From: Streptomyces sp. DvalAA-43
GTDB taxonomy: Bacteria > Actinomycetota > Actinomycetes > Streptomycetales > Streptomycetaceae
DNA: 64,000 nt
Assembly (NCBI RefSeq): GCF_900091725.1
Contig: NZ_FMBW01000039.1
Coordinates: 186,001-250,000, forward strand
Reading direction: 5' to 3'
In this document: in pieces, positions 1 through 9,948 of the stretch
How positions within the stretch are numbered: the first letter of the stretch is position 1
How the letters are laid out: each line of letters starts with the position of its first letter
Program-made: the position numbers and the translations under genes
The notes under the pieces: generated by a model
Told to the model about the DNA's origin: nothing
What the model saw: only the letters and a program-made list of their open reading frames with translations
Databases searched by the model: none

Positions 1-350
1 GCGGCGATCCCGAGGCAGCCGACCGCGATGAATACCGCCTCGGCGGCGGCGAGGGCCAGCCACGGCACCGGGCCGACCTCCTCGCCGGTCCAGTGCAGCA
101 GCGGCAGCATGAAGCCCAGTCCGGCGAGGAGGCCGAGTCCGAACCCGGCGCGCAGCCGTTGTCGGTGCAGCACCCAGCCGAGCAGGGCGAAGCCGGGCAG
201 GACCAGCCACCACAGGGGGCGGGGCGGGAAGCTCAGATACAGCAGTGCACCCGCGATCACAGCGGCGGCGGGCCGTACCAGGCGCCGCTTCCGGGACACG
301 GGGGACGGGGCCGGCTGCGCGGCTTCGACTGGGGTGATGGTGGCGCTCAC
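1..350 (-). CDS. lnt: Apolipoprotein N-acyltransferase, N-terminal part (cut by window edge)
   Basis: About 116 codons stay open from a GTG at 348-350 to the left edge. The translation starts VSATITPVEAAQ and then gives hydrophobic segments of the kind that open Lnt proteins, such as LLYLSFPPRPLWWLVLPGF and GLLAGLGFMLPLLHWTGEE. Lnt is a multi-spanning membrane enzyme that adds the third acyl chain to the N-terminal cysteine of lipoproteins; its nitrilase-like catalytic domain would lie outside the window. No clear ribosome binding site precedes the GTG. The assignment rests on the membrane N-terminus alone, so another polytopic membrane protein is possible. Confidence 0.68.
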   Translation of the reverse strand, partial: MSATITPVEAAQPAPSPVSRKRRLVRPAAAVIAGALLYLSFPPRPLWWLVLPGFALLGWVLHRQRLRAGFGLGLLAGLGFMLPLLHWTGEEVGPVPWLALAAAEAVFIAVGCLGIA

Positions 351-516
351 CCGGCGGAGTCTACGGTGGTCGGCTGTGAGGTCGGCAGCTCCGCCCGTGC
401 GGTGGAATCCTTCGTACCGGATCGTTCCGGCCCTTTCCCCCACAGACCGGGTCACCGCGTGGATCCGGCCGTTCCTGCCCTCGCCGTGTCCGCCGGGGTC
501 CTTCGCGGGTCCGGCG

Positions 517-1080
517 TCAGGTTCCGGCCGTCGCGCCGGTCGCGGGCAGGTGCAGGCGTTCGCGGATGAACCGGACGCCCGCCTCCGCGTCGTCGACCGT
601 GATGGTGAACGTCCGGCCGTCGCCGAGTCTGAGCACCAGACCCTCGCCCCTGCGGACGACCACGGCCGTGCCCTGTTCGGGGCGCCAGCGGTAGCCCCAG
701 CCGCCCCACTGGCGCGGGGTGACCTCGGGGGCGAACTCCGCGCCCACCACATGGGTGAGCAGGATCCGGCGGCGCGGCAGGCCCATGTGGCCGCAGCGCA
801 CCTCCAGGGCGTCCCCGTCGATCCTGACAGCCACATTCACGAAGGCGAGGGTGCCGAACAGCATCAGCAGCCCGGCGGCGACACAGCCGATCACGGACAT
901 CAGCAGCGGAACGATCCCGGCGGTCCAGTTGGAGCTGACGGCCAGCTGCACGCCCAGCGCCAGGCAGGCCGCGCCCGCGGCCGCGAGTACCCACTGGGCC
1001 CGGTTGGTGGCCCGGCCGATCCAGACGGCGGAGTGGGGTTCGGCTCCGTTGTGTCGGGGTTTTCGGGGGTGGTCCCTCAT
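517..1080 (-). CDS. Small membrane protein with PH-like C-terminal domain
   Basis: 187-residue protein starting MRDHPRKPRH. Two hydrophobic helices (about residues 25-47, AQWVLAAAGAACLALG..., and about 50-78) are followed by a strand-rich soluble half with LEVRCGHMGLPRRRI and TFTITVDDAE, typical of the PH-like domain proteins common in actinobacteria. The ORF stays open further upstream, but that part overlaps the racemase gene and reads like low-complexity shadow, so the ATG at 1078-1080 is preferred although no strong ribosome binding site is visible. Function unknown; likely a cytoplasmic membrane protein. Confidence 0.7.
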   Translation of the reverse strand: MRDHPRKPRHNGAEPHSAVWIGRATNRAQWVLAAAGAACLALGVQLAVSSNWTAGIVPLLMSVIGCVAAGLLMLFGTLAFVNVAVRIDGDALEVRCGHMGLPRRRILLTHVVGAEFAPEVTPRQWGGWGYRWRPEQGTAVVVRRGEGLVLRLGDGRTFTITVDDAEAGVRFIRERLHLPATGATAGT

Positions 1081-1138
1081 GTCAAGCAGCGTACTGAAGA
1101 TTCCGCACGCCAGGGATGGGCAGAAGGCCCCCGCCGGG

Positions 1139-1924
1139 TCAGCGGGCGGTGCTGACGGCTCCCAGCAGCTGTCCCTCGGCGTAGGCGAGAGCGGCCTCCG
1201 GCAGCTCCGCGGGGCGGCCGCTGAGGAGCACGGCGAGAGAGGCGGACGGTTCGGCCGACGGAGCGGGTTCGGCCCCGATCCGGCGCAGTGCCTGGGCGGC
1301 GACGGCTCCGGCGGACCCGTGCAGCGCGACGGGCGGCAGACCGGGCTGCCGCACCGCGGCACGGATGCGCTCGGCGACCAGCTCGTAGTGGGTGCAGCCC
1401 AGCACCACGGCCCGGACCTCGCGCGGGGTGCGGGCGGCGGCGGCCGCGATGGCCAGGTCGATCGCGCTCTCGTCGGCGTACTGAACGGCGTCGGCGAGCC
1501 CCGGGCACGGGACCTCGGTGACATCGACGGAGCGGGCGAATTCGCCGATGAGGTCGCGCTGGTACGGGCTGCCCGTGGTGGCGGGCGTGGCCCAGATCGC
1601 GATGGGGCCGCCAGCGGCGACGGACGGCTTGATGGCGGGGACGGTGCCGATGACCGGCAGCGTGGGTTCGAGCGCGGCGCGGAGCGCCGGCAGGGCGTGC
1701 ACGGAGGCCGTGTTGCAGGCGACGATCAGTGCGTCCGGCCGGTGGGCGGCGGCCGCGCGGGCCACGTCGAGCGCGTGGGCGGTCACGTACTCGGGCGTAC
1801 GCGGTCCCCAGGGCATGCCGTCGGGGTCGGAGGAGAGCACCAGATCGGCGTCCGGCCTGAGCCGGCGTACCGCGGCGGCTGCCGCGAGCAGGCCGATTCC
1901 TGAGTCCATGAGCGCGATCTTCAC
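1139..1924 (-). CDS. Aspartate/glutamate racemase family protein
   Basis: Cofactor-independent racemase fold (MurI-like), about 261 residues. Both catalytic cysteine motifs are visible: CNTAS in the N-terminal half and GCTHYE in the C-terminal half. The start MDSGIGLLAAAAAVRRL matches the substrate-binding Asp-Ser-Gly-Ile-Gly motif of glutamate racemases. The start is a GTG at 1922-1924 with a GGTGA-like site just upstream; a longer ORF reaching 2065 runs into the divergent neighbour and is not needed. The family supplies D-glutamate for peptidoglycan, but a paralogue of other specificity is possible because Streptomyces genomes usually carry more than one. Confidence 0.85.
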   Translation of the reverse strand: MKIALMDSGIGLLAAAAAVRRLRPDADLVLSSDPDGMPWGPRTPEYVTAHALDVARAAAAHRPDALIVACNTASVHALPALRAALEPTLPVIGTVPAIKPSVAAGGPIAIWATPATTGSPYQRDLIGEFARSVDVTEVPCPGLADAVQYADESAIDLAIAAAAARTPREVRAVVLGCTHYELVAERIRAAVRQPGLPPVALHGSAGAVAAQALRRIGAEPAPSAEPSASLAVLLSGRPAELPEAALAYAEGQLLGAVSTAR

Positions 1925-1982
1925 CCGGTCACCATAGTCGACCGCCCTTGCGGTTCCGCCGGGGTGGGGCAGACTGCGGCGA

Positions 1983-3155
1983 ATGAGTGCCGTTGCCTGG
2001 ATCGCCGTGGGTTCGCTGGCCGCATGGGTGTGGCTGCTGCTGGGACAAGGGTTCTTCTGGCTCACCGATCAGCGGCTGCCCCGCCGGAAGGACCCCGGCC
2101 GATGGCCGTCCGTCGCGATCGTGGTGCCCGCACGTGACGAGGCCGGCATGCTGCCGGTGAGTCTGCCGTCGCTGCTGGCACAGGACTATCCGGGGCGGGC
2201 GGAGGTCTTCCTCGTCGACGACTGCAGCAAGGACGGGACCGGGGACGTCGCCCGTGCGCTGTCCGTACGGTACGGAGGACTGCCGGTGACGGTGGTGTCG
2301 CCGGGCGAGCCCGAGCCGGGCTGGACGGGCAAGCTCTGGGCCGTGCGGCACGGGATCGCGCTGGCACGGGCCCGGGAGCCGGAGTACCTGCTGCTGACGG
2401 ACGCCGACATCGCGCATGAGCCGGACAGTCTGCGGGAGCTGGTCGCCGCCGCCGTGTCGGGCGGCTTCGACCTGGTCTCGCAGATGGCGCGGCTGCGGGT
2501 GTCGAGTGTCTGGGAGCGGCTGGTCGTTCCGGCTTTCGTGTACTTCTTCTCGCAGCTCTATCCGTTCCGGTGGGTGAACAGGGCGCGCGGGCGGACGGCC
2601 GCGGCGGCCGGTGGCTGTGTGCTGCTGCGGACCGGGGCGGCGGAGCGGGCGCGGGTGCCGGAGTCGATCCGGCAGGCGGTGATCGACGATGTGTCGCTGG
2701 CGCGGGCGGTGCGGGACAGCGGCGGGCGCATCTGGCTGGGGCTCGCCGATCGGGTGGACAGTGTGCGGCCGTATCCGCGGCTGGCGGATCTGTGGCGGAT
2801 GGTGTCGCGGAGCGCGTACGCCCAGTTGCGGCACAGTCCGCCACTGCTGCTGGGTACGGTGCTCGGGCTCGCGCTGGTCTATCTCGCGCCGCCGGTCGCG
2901 CTCGCCGTCGGGCTGCTGACAGAGGATCCGGTGGCGGCGTGGGCGGGCGGCGCGGCATGGGCGGTGATGGCCGGGACGTATCTGCCGATGCTGGGGCACT
3001 ACCGCCAGTCGCTGTGGCTGGCGCCGCTGCTGCCGGGCACCGCCGCGCTCTATCTGCTGATGACCGTCGATTCGGCGGTGCAGCACTACCGGGGCCGGGG
3101 CGCGGCCTGGAAGGGGCGTACGTACACCCGTCCCGAGGCCGCGCCGGACCAGTGA
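1983..3155 (+). CDS. Family 2 glycosyltransferase, HpnB-like membrane protein
   Basis: 390 residues. An N-terminal membrane helix (about residues 5-27) is followed by a GT-A catalytic domain with VVPARDEAGMLPVSLPSLL, the acidic pair VDDCSKDGTGD, the DxD-type LTDADIAHEP and VIDDVSLARAVRDSG. Three hydrophobic helices close the protein. This layout matches hopanoid-associated HpnB glycosyltransferases, but no hopanoid gene is next to it, so only the family is secure. It is divergent from the racemase with about 58 bp between starts, and convergent with the TerD gene, with a hairpin between the stops. Confidence 0.8.
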   Translation: MSAVAWIAVGSLAAWVWLLLGQGFFWLTDQRLPRRKDPGRWPSVAIVVPARDEAGMLPVSLPSLLAQDYPGRAEVFLVDDCSKDGTGDVARALSVRYGGLPVTVVSPGEPEPGWTGKLWAVRHGIALARAREPEYLLLTDADIAHEPDSLRELVAAAVSGGFDLVSQMARLRVSSVWERLVVPAFVYFFSQLYPFRWVNRARGRTAAAAGGCVLLRTGAAERARVPESIRQAVIDDVSLARAVRDSGGRIWLGLADRVDSVRPYPRLADLWRMVSRSAYAQLRHSPPLLLGTVLGLALVYLAPPVALAVGLLTEDPVAAWAGGAAWAVMAGTYLPMLGHYRQSLWLAPLLPGTAALYLLMTVDSAVQHYRGRGAAWKGRTYTRPEAAPDQ

Positions 3156-3158
3156 GGG

Positions 3159-3198
3159 GGTCCGGCGGCGGGCCGGTGGCCGCGGGGCCGGCCGGACC
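3159..3198. terminator. Hairpin between convergent genes
   Basis: GGTCCGGC (3159-3166) pairs perfectly with GCCGGACC (3191-3198), with further G/C pairing possible in the loop. It lies between the stops of the glycosyltransferase and TerD genes and could serve both strands. There is no T-run, as is usual in Streptomyces. Confidence 0.5.
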
Positions 3199-3207
3199 GC
3201 CGCGGGG

Positions 3208-4509
3208 TCATTTGCGGCCGGGCGTCCAGTTCATGCCCCACCCATAGGCGTGGTCGATGGTGCGCTGCGGGCTCACCCCGCGCTCGGGGACGAGATAACG
3301 GGCCTCGCGCTGCACGGTGAGGTCTCCCCCGTTGTTGGTCAGGAGCGCCAGGGCGCAGACGGTGGACGGGACGGTGCATTCGTCGAGCGAGAAGTCGATC
3401 GGTGCGCCGTGCTGCGGCTGGAGCGTGACGGTCGCGTGGAGATCGGCGAAGCTCCGGGCGCCTTCATAGATGGTGACGAAGATCAGGACGCGGCGGAGCT
3501 TGTTCTTCTGGTCGAGATTGACGGTGAGGTTCTCGCCGGTGGCGACGGCGCCGGTGCGGTCGTCTCCGTCGAGATGGATATACGGAGGGTGCTGGAGGGC
3601 CCCGAACGCGTTTCCCAGCGCCTGCACGACTCCCTTGCGGCCGTCGGTCAGTTCGTACAGGGCGCAGAGATCGAGATCGAGGTCCGCGTGGTTGGCGACC
3701 GCTCTGCCGAGTTTGCTTCCCCAGCCCTTGAACTGTTTGTGCACTTCCCAGTTGAGATTGACGCGGAGCGCTCCCGAAGTGCCGCCCTGTTTGGCGAGGG
3801 AGACCGACGGCGCCTCCTTGGTGAGCGTCACCTTGGACAGGCGGACGGGCGGGGCGGCGGGGGGTGCGGAGGGCGCCGGGGGTGCCGTCGGCGGGGCGGG
3901 CGGCAGCCGGTCGGTCCGTGGTGCGCCCTGCGGCTGTCGAGGCGCTCGGGGCTGGTGATACGGCTGAGTCGGCTGGGGCTGCTGCGGTTCGTCGACGGAG
4001 ATCCCGAAGTCGGTCGCGAGACCTTCGAGGCCGGTGTCGTATCCCTGGCCGACGGCCCGGAACTTCCAGGCGCCCTGGCGCCGGTAGAGCTCCCCGAGGA
4101 TGAACGCGGTCTCGACCGTCGCGTCCGCGCTGTCGAAGCGGGCGATCTCGCTGCCGCTCGCCGCGTCCGTGATCCGTACGTACAGCCCGGACACCCGCCC
4201 GAACGTACCGCCGTCCGCGGAGGCCGCGAGGACCACGCGGTCGATGGCCGGCTCGACGCGCGCGAGGTCGACCGCGAGGGTGTCCGTCATCCCGTCGCCG
4301 GCGGTCCGCTTGCCCTCGTGGCGCACCGCACCGGATGCGTGGGAGGGCTGGTTGTAAAAGACGAAGTCGGCGTCGCTGCGCACCTTTCCCGATACGAGAA
4401 GGAGCGCGGAGCCATCGACATCCGGTGTCCCCGGGGAGGTGCGCCACCCCAATTCGACCCGCACGGCCTGAGCCGCCACCGGAACATTGGCTCCTTTTAG
4501 CATGGTCAT
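3208..4509 (-). CDS. Double TerD-domain stress protein
   Basis: About 433 residues, with two TerD-type domains joined by a Pro/Gln/Ala-rich linker (about residues 185-235). The first begins [11 protein letters not shown] and contains [24 protein letters not shown] and acidic [12 protein letters not shown]. The second contains [14 protein letters not shown] and [11 protein letters not shown], typical of TerD/CABP Ca2+-binding loops. TerD proteins are cytoplasmic and associated with tellurite and general stress resistance and development in Streptomyces. The start is the ATG at 4507-4509, preceded by a GGGGGCGAG site; the next ATG (4501-4503) is a close alternative. It probably lies just outside the polyketide cluster. 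Confidence 0.88.
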   Translation of the reverse strand: MTMLKGANVPVAAQAVRVELGWRTSPGTPDVDGSALLLVSGKVRSDADFVFYNQPSHASGAVRHEGKRTAGDGMTDTLAVDLARVEPAIDRVVLAASADGGTFGRVSGLYVRITDAASGSEIARFDSADATVETAFILGELYRRQGAWKFRAVGQGYDTGLEGLATDFGISVDEPQQPQPTQPYHQPRAPRQPQGAPRTDRLPPAPPTAPPAPSAPPAAPPVRLSKVTLTKEAPSVSLAKQGGTSGALRVNLNWEVHKQFKGWGSKLGRAVANHADLDLDLCALYELTDGRKGVVQALGNAFGALQHPPYIHLDGDDRTGAVATGENLTVNLDQKNKLRRVLIFVTIYEGARSFADLHATVTLQPQHGAPIDFSLDECTVPSTVCALALLTNNGGDLTVQREARYLVPERGVSPQRTIDHAYGWGMNWTPGRK

Positions 4510-4597
4510 GCTCGCCCCCATCGCGAGTCCGGCTGCCGAAGAATCTCTCTCCGCCAACCTAATCCCCCGGACCGCCACGGGCGTCACAGAGGGCGGA

Positions 4598-4972
4598 TCA
4601 AAGTGCCTCGGCCGTGGGGACCGCGTAGATGCACTCCTCGATCCGGTCGATGAGGCCGCCGCTCTCGAACCGGAAGCAGACCGCCGCGTGGACCTTGCTG
4701 ACGGACCCGTCGGCCCTGCTCAGGTGAAGCACCTGCTGCTGGAGCACCTCGTCCGCGTTCCGGAACTGGCGGATCACGTCGTACCGCAGCGTGTCCACGT
4801 CGGCGGCAAAGGCCTCGAACTGGCGCAGCGTCGCGTCGATCGCCCGCTCCCCCTGACCGTCGTTCTGCCAGACGGTGGCTCCGCCGGAGCACATCGCCCG
4901 GCACCCGGCGAAGTCGTACGCCTCCAGACGGCGCAGAAACGAAATCGCCTTCTCGCTGATGTCCTGTTCCAT
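4598..4972 (-). CDS. NTF2/SnoaL-like protein, candidate cyclase or accessory protein
   Basis: 124 residues. The length, the helical start ([23 protein letters not shown]) and the strand-rich second half ending [13 protein letters not shown] fit the NTF2-like alpha+beta barrel. [19 protein letters not shown] occupies the position where SnoaL-type proteins place a pocket-lining loop. An AAAAGGG ribosome binding site precedes the ATG. It sits 114 bp after the carboxylic acid reductase on the same strand, so it may belong to the same transcript. SnoaL family members include aldol cyclases of aromatic polyketides, and the pathway inferred here needs an intramolecular aldol closure. That role is inference; many NTF2-like proteins have no known catalytic role. 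Confidence 0.72.
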   Translation of the reverse strand: MEQDISEKAISFLRRLEAYDFAGCRAMCSGGATVWQNDGQGERAIDATLRQFEAFAADVDTLRYDVIRQFRNADEVLQQQVLHLSRADGSVSKVHAAVCFRFESGGLIDRIEECIYAVPTAEAL

Positions 4973-5086
4973 GTCGAGTGCCCTTTTCGCCGTCTCTCAT
5001 TGAATGTGCGGCCGGGGGACGGCCGTTTCGCGCTGTTCAGCGGCCGGTGCCGGCAGGCGTACGCCACAGCCCTGCCGGGACCGCGC

Positions 5087-8000
5087 TCAGACCAGGCCGA
5101 GCAGCCGCAGGTCGGTGACGTACTTGGTGATGAGGGAGGCCGACAGTTGGGGGATGTCCTTGCCGGGGCCGACCTTCGCGGCGTGGACGGCGGCGTGGAA
5201 CCGGTCCGCGGGTATCGCCGAACCAGGGACGCCCTCCTCCGGTTGCGCGAAGGCGTGCAGCAGGGGCAGCAGCGAGTGCTGACGCTGCTTCTCCGGCAGG
5301 GCGCGGAGCGCGGCCGTGATGCGGGCGAGCCATTCGCCGTAGTCGTCGATCCGCCGGATCGGGTGGCCTGCCTCGATGAGCCAGTCGACGAAGGTGTCCA
5401 GCGAGATGCCGTCGTCGTGCGGGTTCAGCACATGGAAGGTCCGGTAGCCCTCGGTGGCCCGCGCGCCCAGCGCGGTGACGGCCTCCGCGGTGAAGTCGGC
5501 GGGCAGGCCGTCGTAGTGCGCGCGGTCATCGGTCCGGTAGAACGAGGCCGGCGCGATGCCGGTGGCGAGCAGGCTCAGCAGCAGGCGGGTGAACAGGTCG
5601 GGGACGTTCAGCTGCCCGTGGTACCTGCTGTGCGCGAGGATCATGTCCGACCGGAAGGTGGCGACCGGCAGGCCGCACAGGTCGTGTGCCTCCCGGAGCA
5701 GGACCTCTCCGGCCCATTTGCTGGTCGCGTACCCGTTGGCGTAGCTCTCGTCGATCCGCCGTACCGGGCTGGTGCTGCGGATGTCGTCGTCCTCTCCGGG
5801 AGCCGGCGCCCCCGCTGCGGCCGCCACGGCGACGGTGGACACGTAGGTGACGGGCTTGATCCGTGCGGTGAGCGCCAGCCGGACCAGTTCTGCCGTGCCG
5901 ACGACGTTGGGTCCGAACAGCTGCCGGTAGGGCAGTACGTGGTTGACCAGGGCAGCCGGGTGGACGATCAGGTCCACGGTGTCGGCCAGGCCGTTCCATG
6001 TGTCCTCGTCCAGGCCCAGGTGCGGCTCGCCGATGTCACCCGCGAGTACGTCCAGGGCTCCTTCGGCCAGGTCCCGGTACCGCCGGAGCAGTTCGGCGTC
6101 ACCGCTGTCGAAGGCATCCTGGAGTCGCTGCGCCGCCGCAGCCGCGTTGCTCGCGCGGACGACGCAGATCAGCCTGCCGCCAAAGGGTGCCAGCCGCTCC
6201 AGCCACTCCAGGCACAGGAACCGGCCCAGGTAGCCGTTGGCTCCGGTCAGCAGGACGGTGCGCACGGCACCGCGCGGGCGGGGCAGCGTCGGCGCGGCGG
6301 CGAGCGTCGCCGCACCGATGAACTTGTCCAGCGTGAGGTCACCGGCGCGCGCTTCGGTGCTGTTCTCGCCATGCACGGAAGCGAAGGTGGGCCGCTGCGC
6401 CCCGGACGCGCGTTGCTCCTCGATGTAGCTCGCCAGCCGGGCCAGATCATGGGCCGGGCTGATGACCACCCCGACCGGCACCTCGATGTGGAAGATCTCC
6501 TTCAAGAGCTGGGAGAAGGACAGCGCGGACAGCGAGTCCCCACCCAGGTCCGTGAAGTGCGCCCCGGCGTCGAGAGCGGTGCCCGGACAGCCCAGCAGTG
6601 CCTGGGCGGCCCGGGTGACCGTCTCCAGCACCGGCCGGTCCGCAGCGGCTCGACCCAGCTCGCGCACCTCCCTGACCTGGCCCTCGGCGATCTCGTCGTA
6701 CAGCCGGTCGAGAGCCTCCCCGTAGCGCTCCTTGAGCCTGGGGCGCAGCAGTTTGTGGCTCTCGGTGAGCAGGCCGTTCTCCGGGCTGAAGGGTTCGGTC
6801 TCGATCAGGAAGTCGCGCGGGATCTCGTACGAGTTGAGCTCGGCCTCCCTGGCCATCTGCTGGAGCGCCTCGCCGAGCAGCGGCTTGAGCGAGTCCGGCT
6901 CCTCGCCGTCGTCGCCCGGCGTATGGGGCGCGGGCACCACCACCGCGAGCAGGTAGGCGCGTTCGCTGTTGCCGTATACATAGATCTGCCGGATGAGGGG
7001 GCTGCCGGCGAAGACGGTCTCCAGGCGGGAGACGGCCACGAATTCGCCCTGGGACAGCTTCAGGGTGTCCTTGGCGCGGTCGACGTAGACCAGCCGGTCG
7101 GGTCCGAGCTCGGCCATGACGTCGCCGGTCCGGTAGTAGCCGTCCTCGTCGAAGACCCCGGCGGTGACCTCGGGCCGCTTGTAGTACCCGGGAATCATGC
7201 TCTCCGTCCTGAGCAGCAGTTCCCCGCGCGGATACGGCAAGTCGGTGCGGAAGTAGCCCAGTTCCGGGACGTCGGCCAGCTTGTAGTCGATCACCGGCGG
7301 GCGCTGCACCACCGTGTCGAGCAGCACTCCGCCGGCCTCCGTGGATCCGTAACCGGTGTACAGGTGGAGGTCCAGACAGGACTCGACGAACGCCGCCAGC
7401 TCCGCGGACAGCGGGGCGGTCCCGCAGAACGCCTTGGCGACGCGCCCGCCCAGGAAGTTCTCGCGCAGATCCGTCCTGACCGCCGTCTCGACGTCACCGG
7501 GTTCGCCTGCCCTGCGGGCCAGTTCGCTCCGGTACTGCTGGAAGAGCATGTCGCACAGGCGCGGGACCATGGTCAGCTCGGTGGGACGGATCAGCGCGAT
7601 GTCCTCGAACAGGGTGGACAGATCGCTCCTGGCGGTGAAGTAGCCGATACCGCCCCGGACGAGCGAGCCCATCAGTGCGTAGCGGCCCGCGAGGTGGCTC
7701 TGCGGCATGTAGAGGACGCTGATCGGGGGCCCGTCCGCCGCCCCGTAGCTGAAGCCGTACCAGGCGGTGCCGACCAGCCGCTGGGTGTACATGGCCCCTT
7801 TGGGGGTCCCGGTACTGCCGGACGTGTAGATGAGCAGGGCCAGCGGATCGTCCCCCGCGTCGGCGACGAACAGGGGGGCGGGCGGCAGGCCGGCTCCGCG
7901 TTCGATCAGCGCGGCCAGTGAGTCGACGGCCACCGCGCGGCCGGCTTCGGCCAGGCGGCGACGGGCGGACTCGAAGGCGGCTCGCTGGTCGGCGATGTCC

Positions 8001-8488
8001 GGGCGGTAGTCGAACACGATCAGGTGCTGGATCGAGACCGCCCCGGTCACGGCTTCGACAGCGGTGTCCAGACGCTCGATGCTGGTGGCGAGGGCGCGCG
8101 GCTCCGTCTCCGCGATGATCGGGGTCAGCTGGGACAGCGGAGCACTGGACTGAAGGGGCACGGACACGACACCGGAGTGGATGCACGCGAGGTCGAGCGT
8201 GGCGTAGTCGGTGCTGGCGAAGCCGATGATGCAGATCCGGTCGCCCGCGCTCAGCGGATGCCGCGGATCGTGGTGCCATGTGCCGGCGAGCGCGCGGACT
8301 CGTGCCCACAGTTCGCGGTAGCTGATGGTGTCGAACTTCGGGAGCAGCCGCGTTGTCGAGGCTTCCTCGACGCGCTCGCCGAGGGCCGGCCGGTCCCCGT
8401 ACCCCTCCAGTACGGCCGCCATGACCTCGGCGAGTCCCTTGCCGGGATCACGCACTGCCGCGGTGACCGCCTCCAGCGGTTCGGTCAT
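5087..8488 (-). CDS. Carboxylic acid reductase (adenylation-PCP-reductase)
   Basis: 1,133 residues, the usual length for a complete CAR. The adenylation domain (about 1-620) has the P-loop [11 protein letters not shown] (near 219), YGSTEAGG and [12 protein letters not shown] carrier domain follows with GGDSLS (phosphopantetheine serine S652). The reductase domain has the NADPH-binding TGANGYLG (near 747) and the short-chain dehydrogenase pair Y920/K924 in YATSK. Such enzymes convert a free acid to an aldehyde using ATP and NADPH. The start at 8486-8488 has an ideal GGGAGG site; the longer ORF upstream lacks one. Here it should reduce the acid released by the PKS thioesterase, providing the aldehyde for ring closure. 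I recall the matching gene in the cycloheximide locus as chxJ. Confidence 0.9.
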   Translation of the reverse strand: MTEPLEAVTAAVRDPGKGLAEVMAAVLEGYGDRPALGERVEEASTTRLLPKFDTISYRELWARVRALAGTWHHDPRHPLSAGDRICIIGFASTDYATLDLACIHSGVVSVPLQSSAPLSQLTPIIAETEPRALATSIERLDTAVEAVTGAVSIQHLIVFDYRPDIADQRAAFESARRRLAEAGRAVAVDSLAALIERGAGLPPAPLFVADAGDDPLALLIYTSGSTGTPKGAMYTQRLVGTAWYGFSYGAADGPPISVLYMPQSHLAGRYALMGSLVRGGIGYFTARSDLSTLFEDIALIRPTELTMVPRLCDMLFQQYRSELARRAGEPGDVETAVRTDLRENFLGGRVAKAFCGTAPLSAELAAFVESCLDLHLYTGYGSTEAGGVLLDTVVQRPPVIDYKLADVPELGYFRTDLPYPRGELLLRTESMIPGYYKRPEVTAGVFDEDGYYRTGDVMAELGPDRLVYVDRAKDTLKLSQGEFVAVSRLETVFAGSPLIRQIYVYGNSERAYLLAVVVPAPHTPGDDGEEPDSLKPLLGEALQQMAREAELNSYEIPRDFLIETEPFSPENGLLTESHKLLRPRLKERYGEALDRLYDEIAEGQVREVRELGRAAADRPVLETVTRAAQALLGCPGTALDAGAHFTDLGGDSLSALSFSQLLKEIFHIEVPVGVVISPAHDLARLASYIEEQRASGAQRPTFASVHGENSTEARAGDLTLDKFIGAATLAAAPTLPRPRGAVRTVLLTGANGYLGRFLCLEWLERLAPFGGRLICVVRASNAAAAAQRLQDAFDSGDAELLRRYRDLAEGALDVLAGDIGEPHLGLDEDTWNGLADTVDLIVHPAALVNHVLPYRQLFGPNVVGTAELVRLALTARIKPVTYVSTVAVAAAAGAPAPGEDDDIRSTSPVRRIDESYANGYATSKWAGEVLLREAHDLCGLPVATFRSDMILAHSRYHGQLNVPDLFTRLLLSLLATGIAPASFYRTDDRAHYDGLPADFTAEAVTALGARATEGYRTFHVLNPHDDGISLDTFVDWLIEAGHPIRRIDDYGEWLARITAALRALPEKQRQHSLLPLLHAFAQPEEGVPGSAIPADRFHAAVHAAKVGPGKDIPQLSASLITKYVTDLRLLGLV

Positions 8489-8683
8489 GATCAGGCCTCC
8501 CTTGACGTCCCGATGATGCCGACGCGTCCTGGATGTGGATGTCGCCGGGCACTCGATTGCGTGCGTTGGCCGGCCCTGGAATGCGTACGTCACTCCTCGC
8601 AGCGGGCGGTGTGCGGCACGCACGAGGTGCCGCCCGGCCGTGGCCGTGGGCGTGGAGCACGCACCCGTGGGCGCGTGCGGTCC

Positions 8684-9883
8684 TCACCAGCTGACCGGCA
8701 GCGCCTCCACCCCGCGGATCAGGCGGTTGGTGCGCCAGGAGATCTGGTCGACCGGCACGGCGAGGCGCAGACCGGGCAGGCGGCGCAGCAGGGTTTCGAG
8801 CACGACTCGCAGCTCCATCCTGGCCAGTTGGGCGCCGAGGCAGTGGTGCACGCCGTGGCCGAAGGTGACGTGCGGGACGCTTCCCCGGTGGAAGTCGATC
8901 TCCTCCGGGTGGTCGAAGACCGCCGGATCCCGGTTGGCGATCCCCAGCTCGGCGACCACCGCGTCGCCCGCTCGAATGGTCTGTCCGCTCAGTTCCACGT
9001 CCTCCAGTGCGATGCGGGTGAAGCCGGCGGACGCGCTGATCGGGATGATCCGGGAGAGTTCCTCGACCGCGTCGGGCACCAGAGCGGGGTCGGCGACGAG
9101 CTTCTGCCAGAGATCGGGCCGGGTCAGCAGCGTGTAGACGAAGTTGCCGAGCTGGTTGGCGGTGGCCTCCTGGCCCGCGGACAGCAGGCTGACGCCGAGG
9201 CTGACCAGTTCCTCGTCGAGGAGCCGGTCCTCCTCGTCATCCACGTGGGCGAGCTCGCCGAGCAGGTCGTCGGTGGGGGTGACGCGGCGGAGTGCGATCA
9301 GTCCGGCGAGGTACTCGTTGAGGTGTTCTCGGGCCTGCGTGGACTGCGCCGGATCGGACAGCATCAGCAGGCCGTCCACCCAGACGTTGAACCGGTCGCG
9401 GTCGGCGACGGGCACGCCGAGCAGTTCGCAGATGACCGTGATCGGCAGCGGCCAGGTCAGCGTCCGGGTCAGGTCGGCGGGCCCACCCGCGGCGATCATG
9501 GTGTCGAGCAGGCCGTTCACGATCTGCTGGACGCGCGGGCGGAGCGCCTCGACGCGGCGCACGGTGAACGCGTTGGCCACCCGGCGCCGCAGTCGGCTGT
9601 GCTCGGGCGGATCCATGCTCAGCATGGAGGTGCTGGGCAGACCGGTGGCGACCGTGCGCGGGATGTCCTCGCCCACGGCGGCGGCACGGCTGAACCGGGG
9701 ATCGGCCAGTACCGCCTTGACGTCCGCGTGCCGTGTGACCAGCCAGGCATCGCCACCGCCGTAGGGCAGATTCACGCGCAGCACCGGCTGTTCGCCGCAG
9801 ATCTCGGCCAGTTTCGGGTCCACTTCGAGTCGGTCGACCGGACCGAACGGGTAGGCCCGCACCCCTTCCCCTGTGGCGGTCAT
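8684..9883 (-). CDS. Cytochrome P450
   Basis: 399 residues, a typical soluble bacterial P450. Visible motifs: SMDPPEHSRLRRRV (helix C region), the I-helix oxygen-binding AGQEAT, the ExxR motif within EELSR, and the heme loop FGHGVHHCLG with ligand C348. Start at 9881-9883 (MTATGEGVRAYPF), preceded by GAAAGGA; the longer reading adds 41 unlikely residues. It lies 65 bp after the SDR and 195 bp before the CAR on one strand. Its step in the pathway is unclear: hydroxylation or oxidation of the carbon next to the ring, or a streptovitacin-type ring hydroxylation. Ferredoxin and reductase partners are not encoded nearby. Confidence 0.92.
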   Translation of the reverse strand: MTATGEGVRAYPFGPVDRLEVDPKLAEICGEQPVLRVNLPYGGGDAWLVTRHADVKAVLADPRFSRAAAVGEDIPRTVATGLPSTSMLSMDPPEHSRLRRRVANAFTVRRVEALRPRVQQIVNGLLDTMIAAGGPADLTRTLTWPLPITVICELLGVPVADRDRFNVWVDGLLMLSDPAQSTQAREHLNEYLAGLIALRRVTPTDDLLGELAHVDDEEDRLLDEELVSLGVSLLSAGQEATANQLGNFVYTLLTRPDLWQKLVADPALVPDAVEELSRIIPISASAGFTRIALEDVELSGQTIRAGDAVVAELGIANRDPAVFDHPEEIDFHRGSVPHVTFGHGVHHCLGAQLARMELRVVLETLLRRLPGLRLAVPVDQISWRTNRLIRGVEALPVSW

Positions 9884-9948
9884 CGTGTCGGTCCTTTCAG
9901 TCCTGGCAGACGGATACCTGCGCATACGGGCACACCGATGAAGGAGGT

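Noticed and set aside
4487..7921. Long + strand open frame opposite the CAR and its neighbours
   Set aside because: Spans several real genes on the other strand; repetitive composition and no recognisable motif.
5087..8488. Nonribosomal peptide synthetase
   Set aside because: Single A-PCP-R unit with no condensation domain; length and order are those of carboxylic acid reductases.
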